Assembly: GCF_900475285.1 (NCBI RefSeq) | Contig: NZ_LS483370.1 | Location: forward strand, 1 to 64,000 | Reading direction: 5' to 3' | Source: Pseudomonas taetrolens | Lineage (GTDB): Bacteria > Pseudomonadota > Gammaproteobacteria > Pseudomonadales > Pseudomonadaceae | DNA length: 64,000 nucleotides | Shown here: positions 41,281 through 49,573 of the stretch, piece by piece | Numbering within the stretch: the stretch's first letter is position 1 | How the letters are laid out: every line of letters begins with the position of its first letter | Notes under the pieces: model-generated | What the model was told of the DNA's origin: nothing | Database searches by the model: none | The model's input: only the letters and a program-made list of their open reading frames with translations | Translations under genes and position numbers: made by a program

Positions 41281-41862
41281 TCAGGCGCGGCGCAGGGCGC
41301 TATGCTCAATACGGGTTTGCAGGCGATACAAATAGGCGAAACCCTGCTCCCAGCGATGGTGTCCGGACTTGACGTTGATATGCCCGGCGCCACTGATAAT
41401 CCCGATTTCGGCGCCCCACTGAAGCGCAAGCTCCATGGCCCGTGGCGCGCTTACGGCCGGGTCATTGTCGGAGCTGACGACCTGACTCGGAAACGGCAGG
41501 GTCTGATCCGGGATCGGTGCAAAATTGCGCAAGGCCGGTGCACACGCAGGACGTTCGACATCGGCCGGTGCCACCAGCAAAGCGCCGCGTACCTGGCTCA
41601 ACAGACTCTGCGGTGCGCGTTGCGCCCAGTGCGCAACGGTGATGCAGCCCAGGCTGTGGGCAATCAGGATCACGGGCGTACTGTCAGCGGCAATCGCTTC
41701 GGCCAGGGCCGCAATCCAGTCTTCGTGACGCGGGGTCAACCAGTCGGCCTGCTCCACCCGGGCGCTGTTCGGCAGGCTGTTCTGCCAGTGGGTCTGCCAA
41801 TGATCGTCGGACGAACCTTGCCAGCCCGGCACTATCAGATAGCGAATCGACTCGTTGCCCAT
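41281..41862 (-). CDS. RBBP9/YdeN-family serine hydrolase
   Basis: The 193-residue cytoplasmic alpha/beta hydrolase belongs to the RBBP9/YdeN family. It begins RYLIVPGWQGSSDDHWQTHW, typical of the family, with the nucleophile Ser in AHSLGC, the Asp in SSDNDP and the His in GAGHIN. The natural substrate is unknown for bacterial members. It precedes the SfnR-like gene by 50 bp in the same direction, so the two may be co-transcribed. Confidence 0.88.
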   Translation of the reverse strand: MGNESIRYLIVPGWQGSSDDHWQTHWQNSLPNSARVEQADWLTPRHEDWIAALAEAIAADSTPVILIAHSLGCITVAHWAQRAPQSLLSQVRGALLVAPADVERPACAPALRNFAPIPDQTLPFPSQVVSSDNDPAVSAPRAMELALQWGAEIGIISGAGHINVKSGHHRWEQGFAYLYRLQTRIEHSALRRA

Positions 41863-41978
41863 GGGTGTGCGTCTCCTGCGGTATGTACGTTACCGAGTCA
41901 GTATAGGGACGCTTTTTAGAATCGCTAAGGAATAAGAAGCTATTTATTAATAACTAAAAAGATGGTTTGCGAAGCCTC

Positions 41979-42014
41979 CGCAGGTGCTGAGGCGGGACGA
42001 AGTCAGCACCTGCG
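41979..42014. terminator. Strong hairpin after the HAD gene, without T-run
   Basis: CGCAGGTGCTGA and its exact complement flank a 12-base loop, starting 12 bp past the end of the HAD gene (minus strand). There is no T-tract, so it may be a 3'-end stabiliser or a weak terminator. Confidence 0.5.
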
Positions 42015-42026
42015 AGGAATTGGGCT

Positions 42027-42674
42027 TTACGCTTTGAAGGCCTGGTGCAGCTCGGCCAGCGTCTCAAAGTGATACTTCGGCGCAAATGAGTTCAGTTCTT
42101 CAAAGCTGCCGAAGCCGTAACCCACGGCTGCGGCGTCCATGCCGTTGTCGCGGGCGCCGATCAGGTCGTGCTTGCGGTCGCCGATCATCAGGGTGTGTGC
42201 CGGCTCCAGCCCTTGCTCGGTCATCAAGTGAGCGATCAGCTCGACCTTGTTGGTGCGTGTGCCGTCCAGTTCGCTGCCGTAAATCACTTTGAAGTGTTTG
42301 GCAAAATCAAAATGACGGGCAATTTCGCGGGCGTAGATCTGCGGTTTTGAAGTGGCGATGAACAGTTGGCGGCCTTGCCCCACCAGCTCTTCGAGCAAGG
42401 GCGTGACCCCTTCGAACACTTCGTTTTCATACAGCCCGGTCACGGCAAAGCGTTCGCGGTAAAAGCCCATGGCCTCCCAGGCGCGGGCCTCGTCAAAACC
42501 GTATGTGGCCATAAAAGCTTGCAGCAAGGGCGGGCCGATAAAGTGCTCAAGCCGGCTCAGGTCGGGTTCGTCGATCCCCATTTTGCTCAGGCTGAACTGG
42601 ATCGAACGGGTGATGCCTTCACGTGGATCTGTCAGGGTGCCGTCAAGGTCGAACAGTACGTTTTGATAGTGCAT
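42027..42674 (-). CDS. HAD-family phosphatase, phosphoglycolate phosphatase-like
   Basis: The 215-residue protein is a subfamily IA HAD hydrolase with a helical cap domain. It shows motif I DLDGTLTD (residues 9-16), motif II in ATSKPQ, and motif III/IV GDRKHDLIGA. The sequence resembles Gph-like and 5'-nucleotidase-like HAD proteins; the substrate cannot be assigned. It lies 32 bp after the gamma-carbonic-anhydrase-like gene in the same direction. Confidence 0.88.
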   Translation of the reverse strand: MHYQNVLFDLDGTLTDPREGITRSIQFSLSKMGIDEPDLSRLEHFIGPPLLQAFMATYGFDEARAWEAMGFYRERFAVTGLYENEVFEGVTPLLEELVGQGRQLFIATSKPQIYAREIARHFDFAKHFKVIYGSELDGTRTNKVELIAHLMTEQGLEPAHTLMIGDRKHDLIGARDNGMDAAAVGYGFGSFEELNSFAPKYHFETLAELHQAFKA

Positions 42675-42706
42675 GCAAGGCTCCTAAGCCGTAATCAATA
42701 GAGGGC

Positions 42707-43255
42707 TCAAATCGGCTGGTGATAGCCTTCGGCCAAATGCTGATCTTTCAGTTTTACGTAGTTGCCGGCGCTGTAGGTGAAGAAGGCTTTTTCTTTTTCA
42801 GTCAGCTCGCGCACGGGTTTGACCGGGCTACCCACATACAGAAAGCCGCTGGCCAGACGTTTGCCCGGCGGCACCAGGCTGCCTGCACCGACAATGACGT
42901 CGTCTTCAATCACGGCACCATCCATCACGATACTGCCCATACCGATCAAGATCCGGTTGCCCACGGTGCAGCCATGCAACATCACTTTGTGGGCGATGGT
43001 CACGTCATCGCCGATCAGCAGCGGGAACCCATCCGGGTTGAACGGTCCGGCGTGAGTGATGTGCAGCACGCAGCCGTCCTGCACGCTGGTGCGCGCACCG
43101 ATGCGGATACGGTGCATATCGCCACGAATGACGGTCAGCGGCCAGATCGAACTGTCGGCGCCGATCTCGACGTCTCCGATCACCACCGCGGAACGGTCGA
43201 CAAAGGCGCGTTCGCCCAAGGTCGGTGTGTGCTGCTGGAACGGACGGATGGACAC
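42707..43255 (-). CDS. Gamma-carbonic-anhydrase-like protein (YrdA family)
   Basis: The 182-residue protein is a left-handed beta-helix of hexapeptide repeats (VVIGDVEIGADSSIWP, VIGN-type turns, VIEDDVIVGAGSLVPPG). Metal-ligand His residues fit those of the gamma-carbonic anhydrase fold in HITHAG and TIAHKVMLHGC. YrdA/CaiE-like members often lack proven carbonic anhydrase activity, so the function is open. It is divergent from prlC, the usual Pseudomonas neighbour. Confidence 0.88.
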   Translation of the reverse strand: MSIRPFQQHTPTLGERAFVDRSAVVIGDVEIGADSSIWPLTVIRGDMHRIRIGARTSVQDGCVLHITHAGPFNPDGFPLLIGDDVTIAHKVMLHGCTVGNRILIGMGSIVMDGAVIEDDVIVGAGSLVPPGKRLASGFLYVGSPVKPVRELTEKEKAFFTYSAGNYVKLKDQHLAEGYHQPI

Positions 43256-43357
43256 AAATAGCTTCCTTCTTTAGCAGTGATAGCGGGGCTGAGTGCTGCG
43301 CCGAACGTCGATTGTAATTAAGATGGCCCAATGTTTCTTTAAGCCAAGGTGCCAAAC

Positions 43358-45409
43358 GTGAGCGAGAACAACCCTCTATTGCAGCCGTACGACCTGCCGC
43401 CGTTCTCGGCGATCCGTCCTGAGCACGTACAGCCGGCCATTGAACAGATCCTCGCCGACAACCGCGCGGGCATCGAAAAAATTCTGAAAGACCAAGGCCA
43501 GAACCCGACATGGGCCGGCCTGGTGCTGGCGATGGATGAGCTGAACGACCGACTGGGCGCGGCCTGGAGCCCTGTCAGCCACCTCAACGCCGTGTGCAAC
43601 AGCGCCGAACTGCGCGAAGCCTATGAGGCCTGCTTGCCTGCATTGAGCGCTTACTCCACCGAGATGGGCCAGAACCGTGAGCTGTTCCAGGCCTTCGAAG
43701 CCCTGGCCCACAGCCCGCAAGTGGCGGGTTTTGACCAGGCGCAAAAAACCATTCTGGAGCACTCGCTGCGTGACTTCCGTCTGTCGGGTATCGACCTGCC
43801 TGAAGCCGAGCAAAAGCGTTATGCCGAAGTGCAGAGCAAACTCTCGGAGCTGGGCAGCAAGTTTTCCAACCAGTTGCTGGACGCCACCCAGGCCTGGACC
43901 AAGCACGTTACCGATGAAGCCGCGCTGGCAGGCCTGACCGACTCGGCCAAGGCTCAAATGGCAGCTGCGGCCCAGGCCAAAGGTCTGGACGGCTGGTTGA
44001 TCAGCCTTGAGTTCCCAAGCTACTTCCCGGTAATGACCTACGCCGAGGACCGTGCCCTGCGCGAAGAGGTGTACGCCGCGTATTGCACCCGTGCGTCGGA
44101 CCAAGGCCCGAATGCCGGCAAGTTCGATAATGGCCCGGTGATGGAAGAAATTCTCGACCTGCGTCAGGAGCTGGCCAGGCTTCTGGGTTTCGGCAGCTTT
44201 GCCGAACTGAGCCTGGCCACCAAAATGGCCGAGACACCGGATCAGGTGCTGAGCTTCCTGCGCGACCTGGCCAAGCGTAGCAAACCGTTTGCCGAACGTG
44301 ACCTTGAGCAACTGCAGGCCTATGCCGCCGAACAGGGCTGCCCTGAGCTGAAAAGCTGGGACAGCGGGTTCTTTGGCGAGAAACTGCGTGAGCAGCGCTA
44401 TAGCGTGTCGCAAGAAGCCCTGCGCGCGTACTTCCCGATCGACACGGTACTGGGCGGCCTGTTTGCCATTGTGCAACGTCTGTACGGCATTGAAATTGCC
44501 GAAATCAAAGGTTTCGACACCTGGCATCCGGATGTCCGCCTGTTTGAAATCAAGGAAAACGGCCAGCATATCGGGCGTTTCTTCTTTGATCTCTACGCCC
44601 GAGCCAACAAGCGTGGCGGTGCCTGGATGGACGGCGCCCGCGACCGTCGCCGAACTGCCGCCGGTACGCTGCAGAGCCCGGTGGCCAACCTGGTGTGCAA
44701 CTTCACCCCGGCCGTTGCAGGCAAGCCTGCGTTGCTGACTCACGATGAAGTCACGACCCTGTTCCACGAGTTTGGTCACGGTCTGCACCACATGCTGACC
44801 GAGATCGAGCACTCGGGCGTGTCGGGTATTAACGGCGTGGCTTGGGATGCGGTCGAACTGCCGAGCCAATTCATGGAAAACTGGTGCTGGGAGCCTGAAG
44901 GCCTGGCGTTGATTTCCAGCCATTACGAAACCGGTGAGGCGTTGCCCAAAGACCTGCTGGACAAGATGCTGGCCGCCAAGAACTTTCAGTCCGGCCTCAT
45001 GATGGTGCGCCAACTGGAGTTCTCGTTGTTCGACTTCGAACTGCACGCCACCCACGGTGATGGTCGCAGCGTTGCGCAGGTGCTGGACGGCATCCGTGAC
45101 GAAGTGTCGGTGATGCGTCCACCGGCTTATAACCGCTTTCCTAACAGCTTTGCGCATATCTTTGCAGGCGGCTACGCGGCGGGTTACTACAGCTATAAAT
45201 GGGCTGAAGTGCTCTCGGCCGATGCGTTTTCGCGCTTTGAGGAAGAAGGCGTATTCAACCCGCAAACCGGCAAGGCGTTCCGTCAGGCGATTCTGGCTCG
45301 GGGTGGTTCACTGGCACCGATGCAACTGTTCGTCGACTTCCGCGGACGCGAGCCGTCGATTGACGCACTCTTGCGTCACAGCGGCCTGACCGAGGACGCA
45401 GCAGCATGA
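43358..45409 (+). CDS. prlC: Oligopeptidase A
   Basis: PrlC is a cytoplasmic M3 zinc metallopeptidase that degrades short peptides, including cleaved signal peptides. The 683-residue protein has the HEXXH motif in LFHEFGHGLHHML and the downstream Glu in VAWDAVELPSQFMENW. I place the start at the GTG at 43358 (MSENNPLLQPYDLPPFS): AAGG lies eight bases before it and this matches Pseudomonas homologues; the GTG at 43349 overlaps that ribosome site. yheV follows with a four-base overlap. Confidence 0.95.
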   Translation: MSENNPLLQPYDLPPFSAIRPEHVQPAIEQILADNRAGIEKILKDQGQNPTWAGLVLAMDELNDRLGAAWSPVSHLNAVCNSAELREAYEACLPALSAYSTEMGQNRELFQAFEALAHSPQVAGFDQAQKTILEHSLRDFRLSGIDLPEAEQKRYAEVQSKLSELGSKFSNQLLDATQAWTKHVTDEAALAGLTDSAKAQMAAAAQAKGLDGWLISLEFPSYFPVMTYAEDRALREEVYAAYCTRASDQGPNAGKFDNGPVMEEILDLRQELARLLGFGSFAELSLATKMAETPDQVLSFLRDLAKRSKPFAERDLEQLQAYAAEQGCPELKSWDSGFFGEKLREQRYSVSQEALRAYFPIDTVLGGLFAIVQRLYGIEIAEIKGFDTWHPDVRLFEIKENGQHIGRFFFDLYARANKRGGAWMDGARDRRRTAAGTLQSPVANLVCNFTPAVAGKPALLTHDEVTTLFHEFGHGLHHMLTEIEHSGVSGINGVAWDAVELPSQFMENWCWEPEGLALISSHYETGEALPKDLLDKMLAAKNFQSGLMMVRQLEFSLFDFELHATHGDGRSVAQVLDGIRDEVSVMRPPAYNRFPNSFAHIFAGGYAAGYYSYKWAEVLSADAFSRFEEEGVFNPQTGKAFRQAILARGGSLAPMQLFVDFRGREPSIDALLRHSGLTEDAAA

Positions 45410-45684
45410 GTGATGCCCCTGTGAACGTGACCAAAAAACGCTTCATCGCCGGGGCTGTCTGCCCGGCGTGCAGCGAGCCTGACAAGCTGATGATGTGGAA
45501 TGAAAACGACGTACCGCACCGCGAATGCGTGGCCTGCGGTTATGCCGACACGCTGAACGAGCAAGGCCTGTCCGTACCCAAGGAATTGGGTACACGGGTC
45601 AACACCTCCGCCCTGAAAAAAACACCTGATCCTAAAGTGCAAGCGGTGCAGTTCTTCCCCAACCCCAAGCTGAAAAAACCATAA
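45406..45684 (+). CDS. yheV: YheV-family putative zinc-ribbon protein
   Basis: The 92-residue cytoplasmic protein has two Cys pairs (CPACSE and CVACGY) spaced like a zinc ribbon, and is a YheV-family (DUF2387) protein. Its start overlaps the prlC stop (ATGA), a conserved gene pair in gamma-proteobacteria. The function is unknown. A strong hairpin follows 10 bp after the stop. Confidence 0.9.
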   Translation: MSDAPVNVTKKRFIAGAVCPACSEPDKLMMWNENDVPHRECVACGYADTLNEQGLSVPKELGTRVNTSALKKTPDPKVQAVQFFPNPKLKKP

Positions 45685-45693
45685 CCCCCCCCG

Positions 45694-45729
45694 TAACAGT
45701 GGCTGGCGCCTCAGGGCCAGCCACTGTTA
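45694..45729. terminator. Hairpin between yheV and the lipoprotein genes
   Basis: Perfect 14-bp arms TAACAGTGGCTGGC and complement enclose eight bases. It separates convergent transcripts (yheV from the left, lipoprotein genes from the right). There is no T-run, but stem strength and position suggest a bidirectional terminator. Confidence 0.65.
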
Positions 45730-45751
45730 GTTCATGGCGGGATAACCGGAT

Positions 45752-46411
45752 CTACCAACTGCCATAGGGGATTCCATAACGTTCGATGTAGCGTTTGGAG
45801 TGTTCCGTGATCGGGTATGCGAAGCGCCCTTCACTTAAGCCTTGATCAGGCCCTAACGGCTCAATCTCGGCTTGAGCACCTGCGACCAGGTTGTCGTTCA
45901 GACAGTTATCGTCAACCCAGACCCGAATCACGCCACCCGGGGCGACACCTATAACCGCGGCAGCCATGGAATTCGCAGGATAGTCGGGCCAGTCCGGGCA
46001 GCGGCGTGCTGTCGAGCCGCGCATGATGCTGCGGCCACTCTCGGGAATGTCGACCCAGCCTTTGTAGGTTTTTTGTTCAACAATGGACTGCCAGCGTACG
46101 AATATCCGTTTGGGCAAGTCGATACTGCTGATGGAGTAAATGTTTCCGCCGATGGTTGTCCAGCCTCGTGCGTACTCGCGATCAAGGCCAGGATTGCCAC
46201 TGCCGACTGAGCTTCCACCAGGTCGCCTGAAGAAACGCCCATGGATGTCCTCGACGACAATGAGTTCGATCATCCCCTGCATATAAGAGGGCGCCTCAAT
46301 GTCCAGGCTCCATGAGTCCAGCTTCGGGTCGTTATCCGCAGACAACGGGTCGTGTTCGCAGGCACTGAGCAGTAGCAGGCCCAGCATCAGGGCCGTAAAT
46401 TTCAGGCCCAA
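45752..46411 (-). CDS. DUF2931-like lipoprotein, tandem copy 1 (promoter-distal)
   Basis: The 219-residue predicted lipoprotein has a signal peptide and lipobox LLSAC (GLKFTALMLGLLLLSACEHD). I take the TTG at 46411 as start: it has GAGGGG four bases before it and aligns with the ATG of copy 3; the GTG at 46423 is an alternative. The body resembles DUF2931 proteins: WSLDIEAPSYMQGMIELI, VRWQSIVEQKTYKGWVDIP and the end YIERYGIPYGSW. It is the last of three near-identical tandem genes behind a DUF2235/Tle1-type gene. That context suggests a periplasmic immunity protein. Residues around 65-90 and 135-165 differ most from the other copies. Confidence 0.8.
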   Translation of the reverse strand: MGLKFTALMLGLLLLSACEHDPLSADNDPKLDSWSLDIEAPSYMQGMIELIVVEDIHGRFFRRPGGSSVGSGNPGLDREYARGWTTIGGNIYSISSIDLPKRIFVRWQSIVEQKTYKGWVDIPESGRSIMRGSTARRCPDWPDYPANSMAAAVIGVAPGGVIRVWVDDNCLNDNLVAGAQAEIEPLGPDQGLSEGRFAYPITEHSKRYIERYGIPYGSW

Positions 46412-46424
46412 GGTGCCCCTCACG

Positions 46425-47080
46425 TTACCAACTGCCATAGGGGATTCCATAACGTTCGATGTAGCGTTTGGAGTGTTCTTTATGCAGGCGATAGCGGCCG
46501 TTGGATTTCCCTTGGAAGGGCCCTAGCGGCTCAATCTCGGCTTGAGCACCTGCGATCAGGTTGTCGTTCAGGCAGTTATCGTTTGCCCAGACTCGGATAA
46601 CCCCGCCCGGGGCAACGCCTAGAACGGCGGAAATCATGGGATTCGCAGGGTAATCGGGCCAGTCCGGACAGCGGCGTGCCGTCGAGCCGCGCATGATGCT
46701 GCGGCCACTCTCGGGAATGTCGACCCAGCCTTTGTAGGTTTTCTGCTCAACAATGGACTGCCAGCGTACGAATATCCGTTTGGGCAAATCGATACTGCTG
46801 ATGGAGTAAATGTTTCCTCCAACCGGGCCCCACCCCCGTGCGTACTCGCGATCAAGGCCTGGATCGTCCCCACCGACGGTCCCCCTCCGGGACGTCTGAA
46901 ATAACGCCCATGGATGTCCTCGACGACAATGAGTTCGATCATCCCTTGCATATAAAAGGGTGCGTCAATGTCCAGGCTCCATGAGTCCAGCTTCGGGTCG
47001 TTATCTGCAGACAACGGGTCGTGTTCGCAGGCACTGAGCAGTAGCAGGCCCAGCATCAGGGCCGTAAATTTCAGGCCCAA
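46425..47080 (-). pseudogene. DUF2931-like lipoprotein, tandem copy 2, frameshifted
   Basis: This copy begins like copy 1 (TTG at 47080, GLKFTALMLGLLLLSACEH) and ends like all copies (IPYGSW), but one base is missing near 46879-46886: copy 3 reads GGAGGAGGGCCCGTC where this copy reads GGAGGGGGACCGTC. After RRPGGGP the frame leaves the family sequence and continues in another frame. The downstream 120 residues remain intact in the correct frame from about 46850. Its C-terminal segment (PFQGKSNGRYRLHKE) differs from copies 1 and 3. It is a pseudogene or a sequencing error in a short G run. It lies 13 bp from each neighbour. Confidence 0.75.
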
Positions 47081-47093
47081 GGTGCCTCTCACG

Positions 47094-47756
47094 TTACCAA
47101 CTGCCATAGGGGATTCCATAACGTTCGATGTAGCGTTTGGAGTGTTCCGTGATCGGGTATGCGAAGCGCCCTTCACTTAAGCCTTGATCAGGTCCTAACG
47201 GCTCAATTTCGGCTTGAGCACCTGCGATCAGGTTGTCGTTCAGGCAGTTATCGTTTGCCCAGACTCGGATAACGCCGCCCGGGGCAACGCCTAGAACGGC
47301 GGAAATCATGGGATTCGCAGGGTAATCGGGCCAGTCCGGGCAGCGGCGTGCCGTCGAGCCGCGCATGATGCTGCGGCCACTCTCGGGAATGTCGACCCAG
47401 CCTTTGTAGGTTTTCTGCTCAACAATGGACTGCCAGCGTACGAATATCCGTTTGGGCAAGTCGATACTGCTGATGGAGTAAATGTTTCCTCCAACCGGGC
47501 CCCACCCCCGTGCGTACTCGCGATCAAGGCCTGGATCGCCCCCACCGACGGGCCCTCCTCCGGGACGTCTAAAATAACGCCCATGGATGTCCTCGACGAT
47601 AATGAATTCGATCATCCCTTGCATATAAAAGGGTGCGTCAATGTCCAGGCTCCATGAGTCCAGCTTCGGGTCGTTATCTGCAGACAACGGGTCGTGTTTG
47701 CAGGCACTGAGCAGTAGCAGGCCGAGCAGGAGCGCAGCGGTTTTAAGTCGGGTCAT
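47094..47756 (-). CDS. DUF2931-like lipoprotein, tandem copy 3 (next to the effector gene)
   Basis: The 220-residue predicted lipoprotein starts at an ATG (MTRLKTAALLLGLLLLSACKHD, lipobox LLSAC) and should be anchored in the periplasm. It shares most of its sequence with copies 1 and 2, including SIVEQKTYKGWVDIPESGRS and CPDWPDYPANPM. Its start is 2 bp beyond the stop of the DUF2235-type gene, so translation is probably coupled. DUF2931-like lipoproteins commonly follow DUF2235 phospholipase genes in Pseudomonas, and periplasmic immunity to a type VI lipase is the best-supported reading. No direct evidence for immunity is visible. Confidence 0.82.
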   Translation of the reverse strand: MTRLKTAALLLGLLLLSACKHDPLSADNDPKLDSWSLDIDAPFYMQGMIEFIIVEDIHGRYFRRPGGGPVGGGDPGLDREYARGWGPVGGNIYSISSIDLPKRIFVRWQSIVEQKTYKGWVDIPESGRSIMRGSTARRCPDWPDYPANPMISAVLGVAPGGVIRVWANDNCLNDNLIAGAQAEIEPLGPDQGLSEGRFAYPITEHSKRYIERYGIPYGSW

Positions 47757-47758
47757 AG

Positions 47759-49367
47759 TCAGCTCGGTATGTGAGGATGGCGGACGCGGATTCCGTCCTC
47801 CATCGGTGAGTTGATGTAGCGCAGCGTTAAGCCATCGCCCGTTTCTCTGCCATGCGGGTGGTTCCAGTTCCCCGAGATGTGGATATAACGACGCTTTAAC
47901 AGCGTGTCCTCTGCAGGTGTGATGCTGTAGTCCCCCGCTACAAACTTGTCAGATAACGCTTGAAGTTCGCTTGGTATTCGGTACGCCTCCTTATCCGGAA
48001 TTTCCTGAAAGGGCACGTTTTTAGCCTTGGCCAGTGCATGCATCACCCTTAAATACACACGGGACAGTTCCCCCCCTGACCTCTCGCCGACTTTGCACGC
48101 CGGCGTAGACTTTTTTGCGGGCCGGCCCCATTCGGTCCTGGGTGTCCGCCGGGAGCGGCAGCGCCTGCGGCGTCACGATATGCAAGGTATCCGCCGGCCA
48201 CCCTTCGTCGATCCAGCGTGCCCTGGCTTGTTCCGCATCGCGGTAAATCGAGGTTTCACTGACATCCTGTTCGCGGGCCACCTCCAGTGATTGCATGGGC
48301 GTGACCATCTGCGTTGCTTCAGTCAGCGCCCGGTACCCGCCCCCGAGGTCAGAGTGGGCACCAGGCAAGGTCACCTCGAAATGGTCGGGGCCGACGTGGC
48401 TCAAGGCGAAGTTGAAGCGTTTTTCATCGCGGGCGGCCAATTGCACCACGCAGGGGAACAACTGTGGGTTCAGGTACAGCTGCAGGCGGGGGACGTGGCT
48501 GCTGCTGTAATTCCCCAGATTGCTTAGTGCGGCAATCGACGCCACGGTGTCGAACAAGCCGATAAACCGCACGCTCACATCACAAGAGTCCGCCAGGAAG
48601 TGGGGGCTGAGCCTGGCCTTGGTCGTGCGCAACACCTCGATCAGCGGGCCGTTGTTGCGGTTTGCGACCTGATTGGCAAAATGCCGGGCGGCAGCGGCGC
48701 CACGGCTAAAGCCAAAGGTGTCGAGGGTCAGGCTCCGGATTTCAGCGTTGGGGTGATCCTGGTGAAGCTCGTTCATCAGGCTGCGTATTTTTTTGAACGC
48801 ATCTTCGACCCGGGCCTCTACCCCCGTTTCACCGCGACCGGTGCCCAGCCCGAACGTGTTATCCGCCTTGCCGGTTTGGGTACCGATGCCCTCGATGTAA
48901 AGCCGTCGTCTGATGCTTTTGTGTTGACCGCCGCCTGTTAACTCCTTCGAGAACTCATACAAATCATGCAGCTTGGAAATATTGCTCGGGTCATTCCCAT
49001 AGCTGCTGTCCGGCTCTGACATATACGGCTTGCAGCTGCGGTCCAGGTCTTCGAGGTTTACGGGATGATGTGCACCGCAGCGTTGTCCGTCTGCTGCATT
49101 GCTGGCGTTGTTGCCTGTGCCGTCAAAGAACACCCCGATACGCAGGTGGAGGTCGAACTTTTGCGCGCGCTCATCCTGCTGCTGTTGCGTGTAGCGCTCG
49201 AAGCGCTTTTGGTCGTTGGCGGCATCGGCAGCAGCAATGGCGTCATAGCTGCGGTGCTCGGCTTCTTGTTCGGTGAGTTCCTTGGTGGTCATGTCGTCGA
49301 GGTAGCAATAACTGCCCTCGCCGCCTGCATGGCGCCAGATCTGGGTGATTTTTCCTGTGTCTGCCAT
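47759..49367 (-). pseudogene. DUF2235/Tle1-type phospholipase effector gene, frameshifted near the 3' end
   Basis: The gene encodes a DUF2235-domain protein, the catalytic family of type VI secretion phospholipases Tle1. Visible are the family entry motif RIGVFFDGTGNN (about residues 78-89), the nucleophile elbow TFGFSRGAAAARHF, GLFDTVAS and the acid/His segment PGAHSDLGGGY. The frame from 49367 stops after 448 residues, but a second frame starting at 48058 (VYLRVMHALAKAKNVPFQE) continues to 47759. The switch is at a run of seven C (48070-48076; G7 on the coding strand). With six G the protein would be one chain of about 535 residues. The start has AGGA upstream. No vgrG, PAAR or hcp gene is nearby, so it is an orphan effector module. 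Confidence 0.8.
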
Positions 49368-49521
49368 GCGAGTCCTTTTGCAACCTGTTGTGGGCTAAAG
49401 GTCTGGACTCTAAGCGTATGAAGGCGCCGCGGATGTAGGAGTGAATGGGTAGATTGCGAGGGAATTAGAGCTTTTTGCCGTGGGCAGTTAGGGTGCTTCC
49501 TACAAGGCATGCAGGAATACT

Positions 49522-49555
49522 AAAAAGGCCTGAACATCAGCAGATGTCAGGCCTT
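49522..49555 (-). terminator. Intrinsic terminator after cysA
   Basis: AAGGCCTG plus ACATC pairs with GATGT plus CAGGCCTT (one-base bulge), and on the minus strand the stem is followed by T5. It starts 19 bp after cysA and separates the sulfate operon from the effector island. Confidence 0.88.
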
Positions 49556-49573
49556 GGGCAGTGCAGTCAGCCG

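Noticed and set aside
43349..43357. GTG at 43349 as prlC start
   Set aside because: It overlaps the likely ribosome site; the GTG at 43358 matches homologous N-termini.
43376..45265. 629-codon open frame antisense to prlC
   Set aside because: prlC has complete M3 peptidase motifs; the antisense frame is a high-GC codon-phase shadow with no recognisable domain.
45752..49367. Prophage or transposon carrying the effector island
   Set aside because: No integrase, transposase, tRNA target or terminal repeats are visible at the edges; the boundaries are ordinary terminators.
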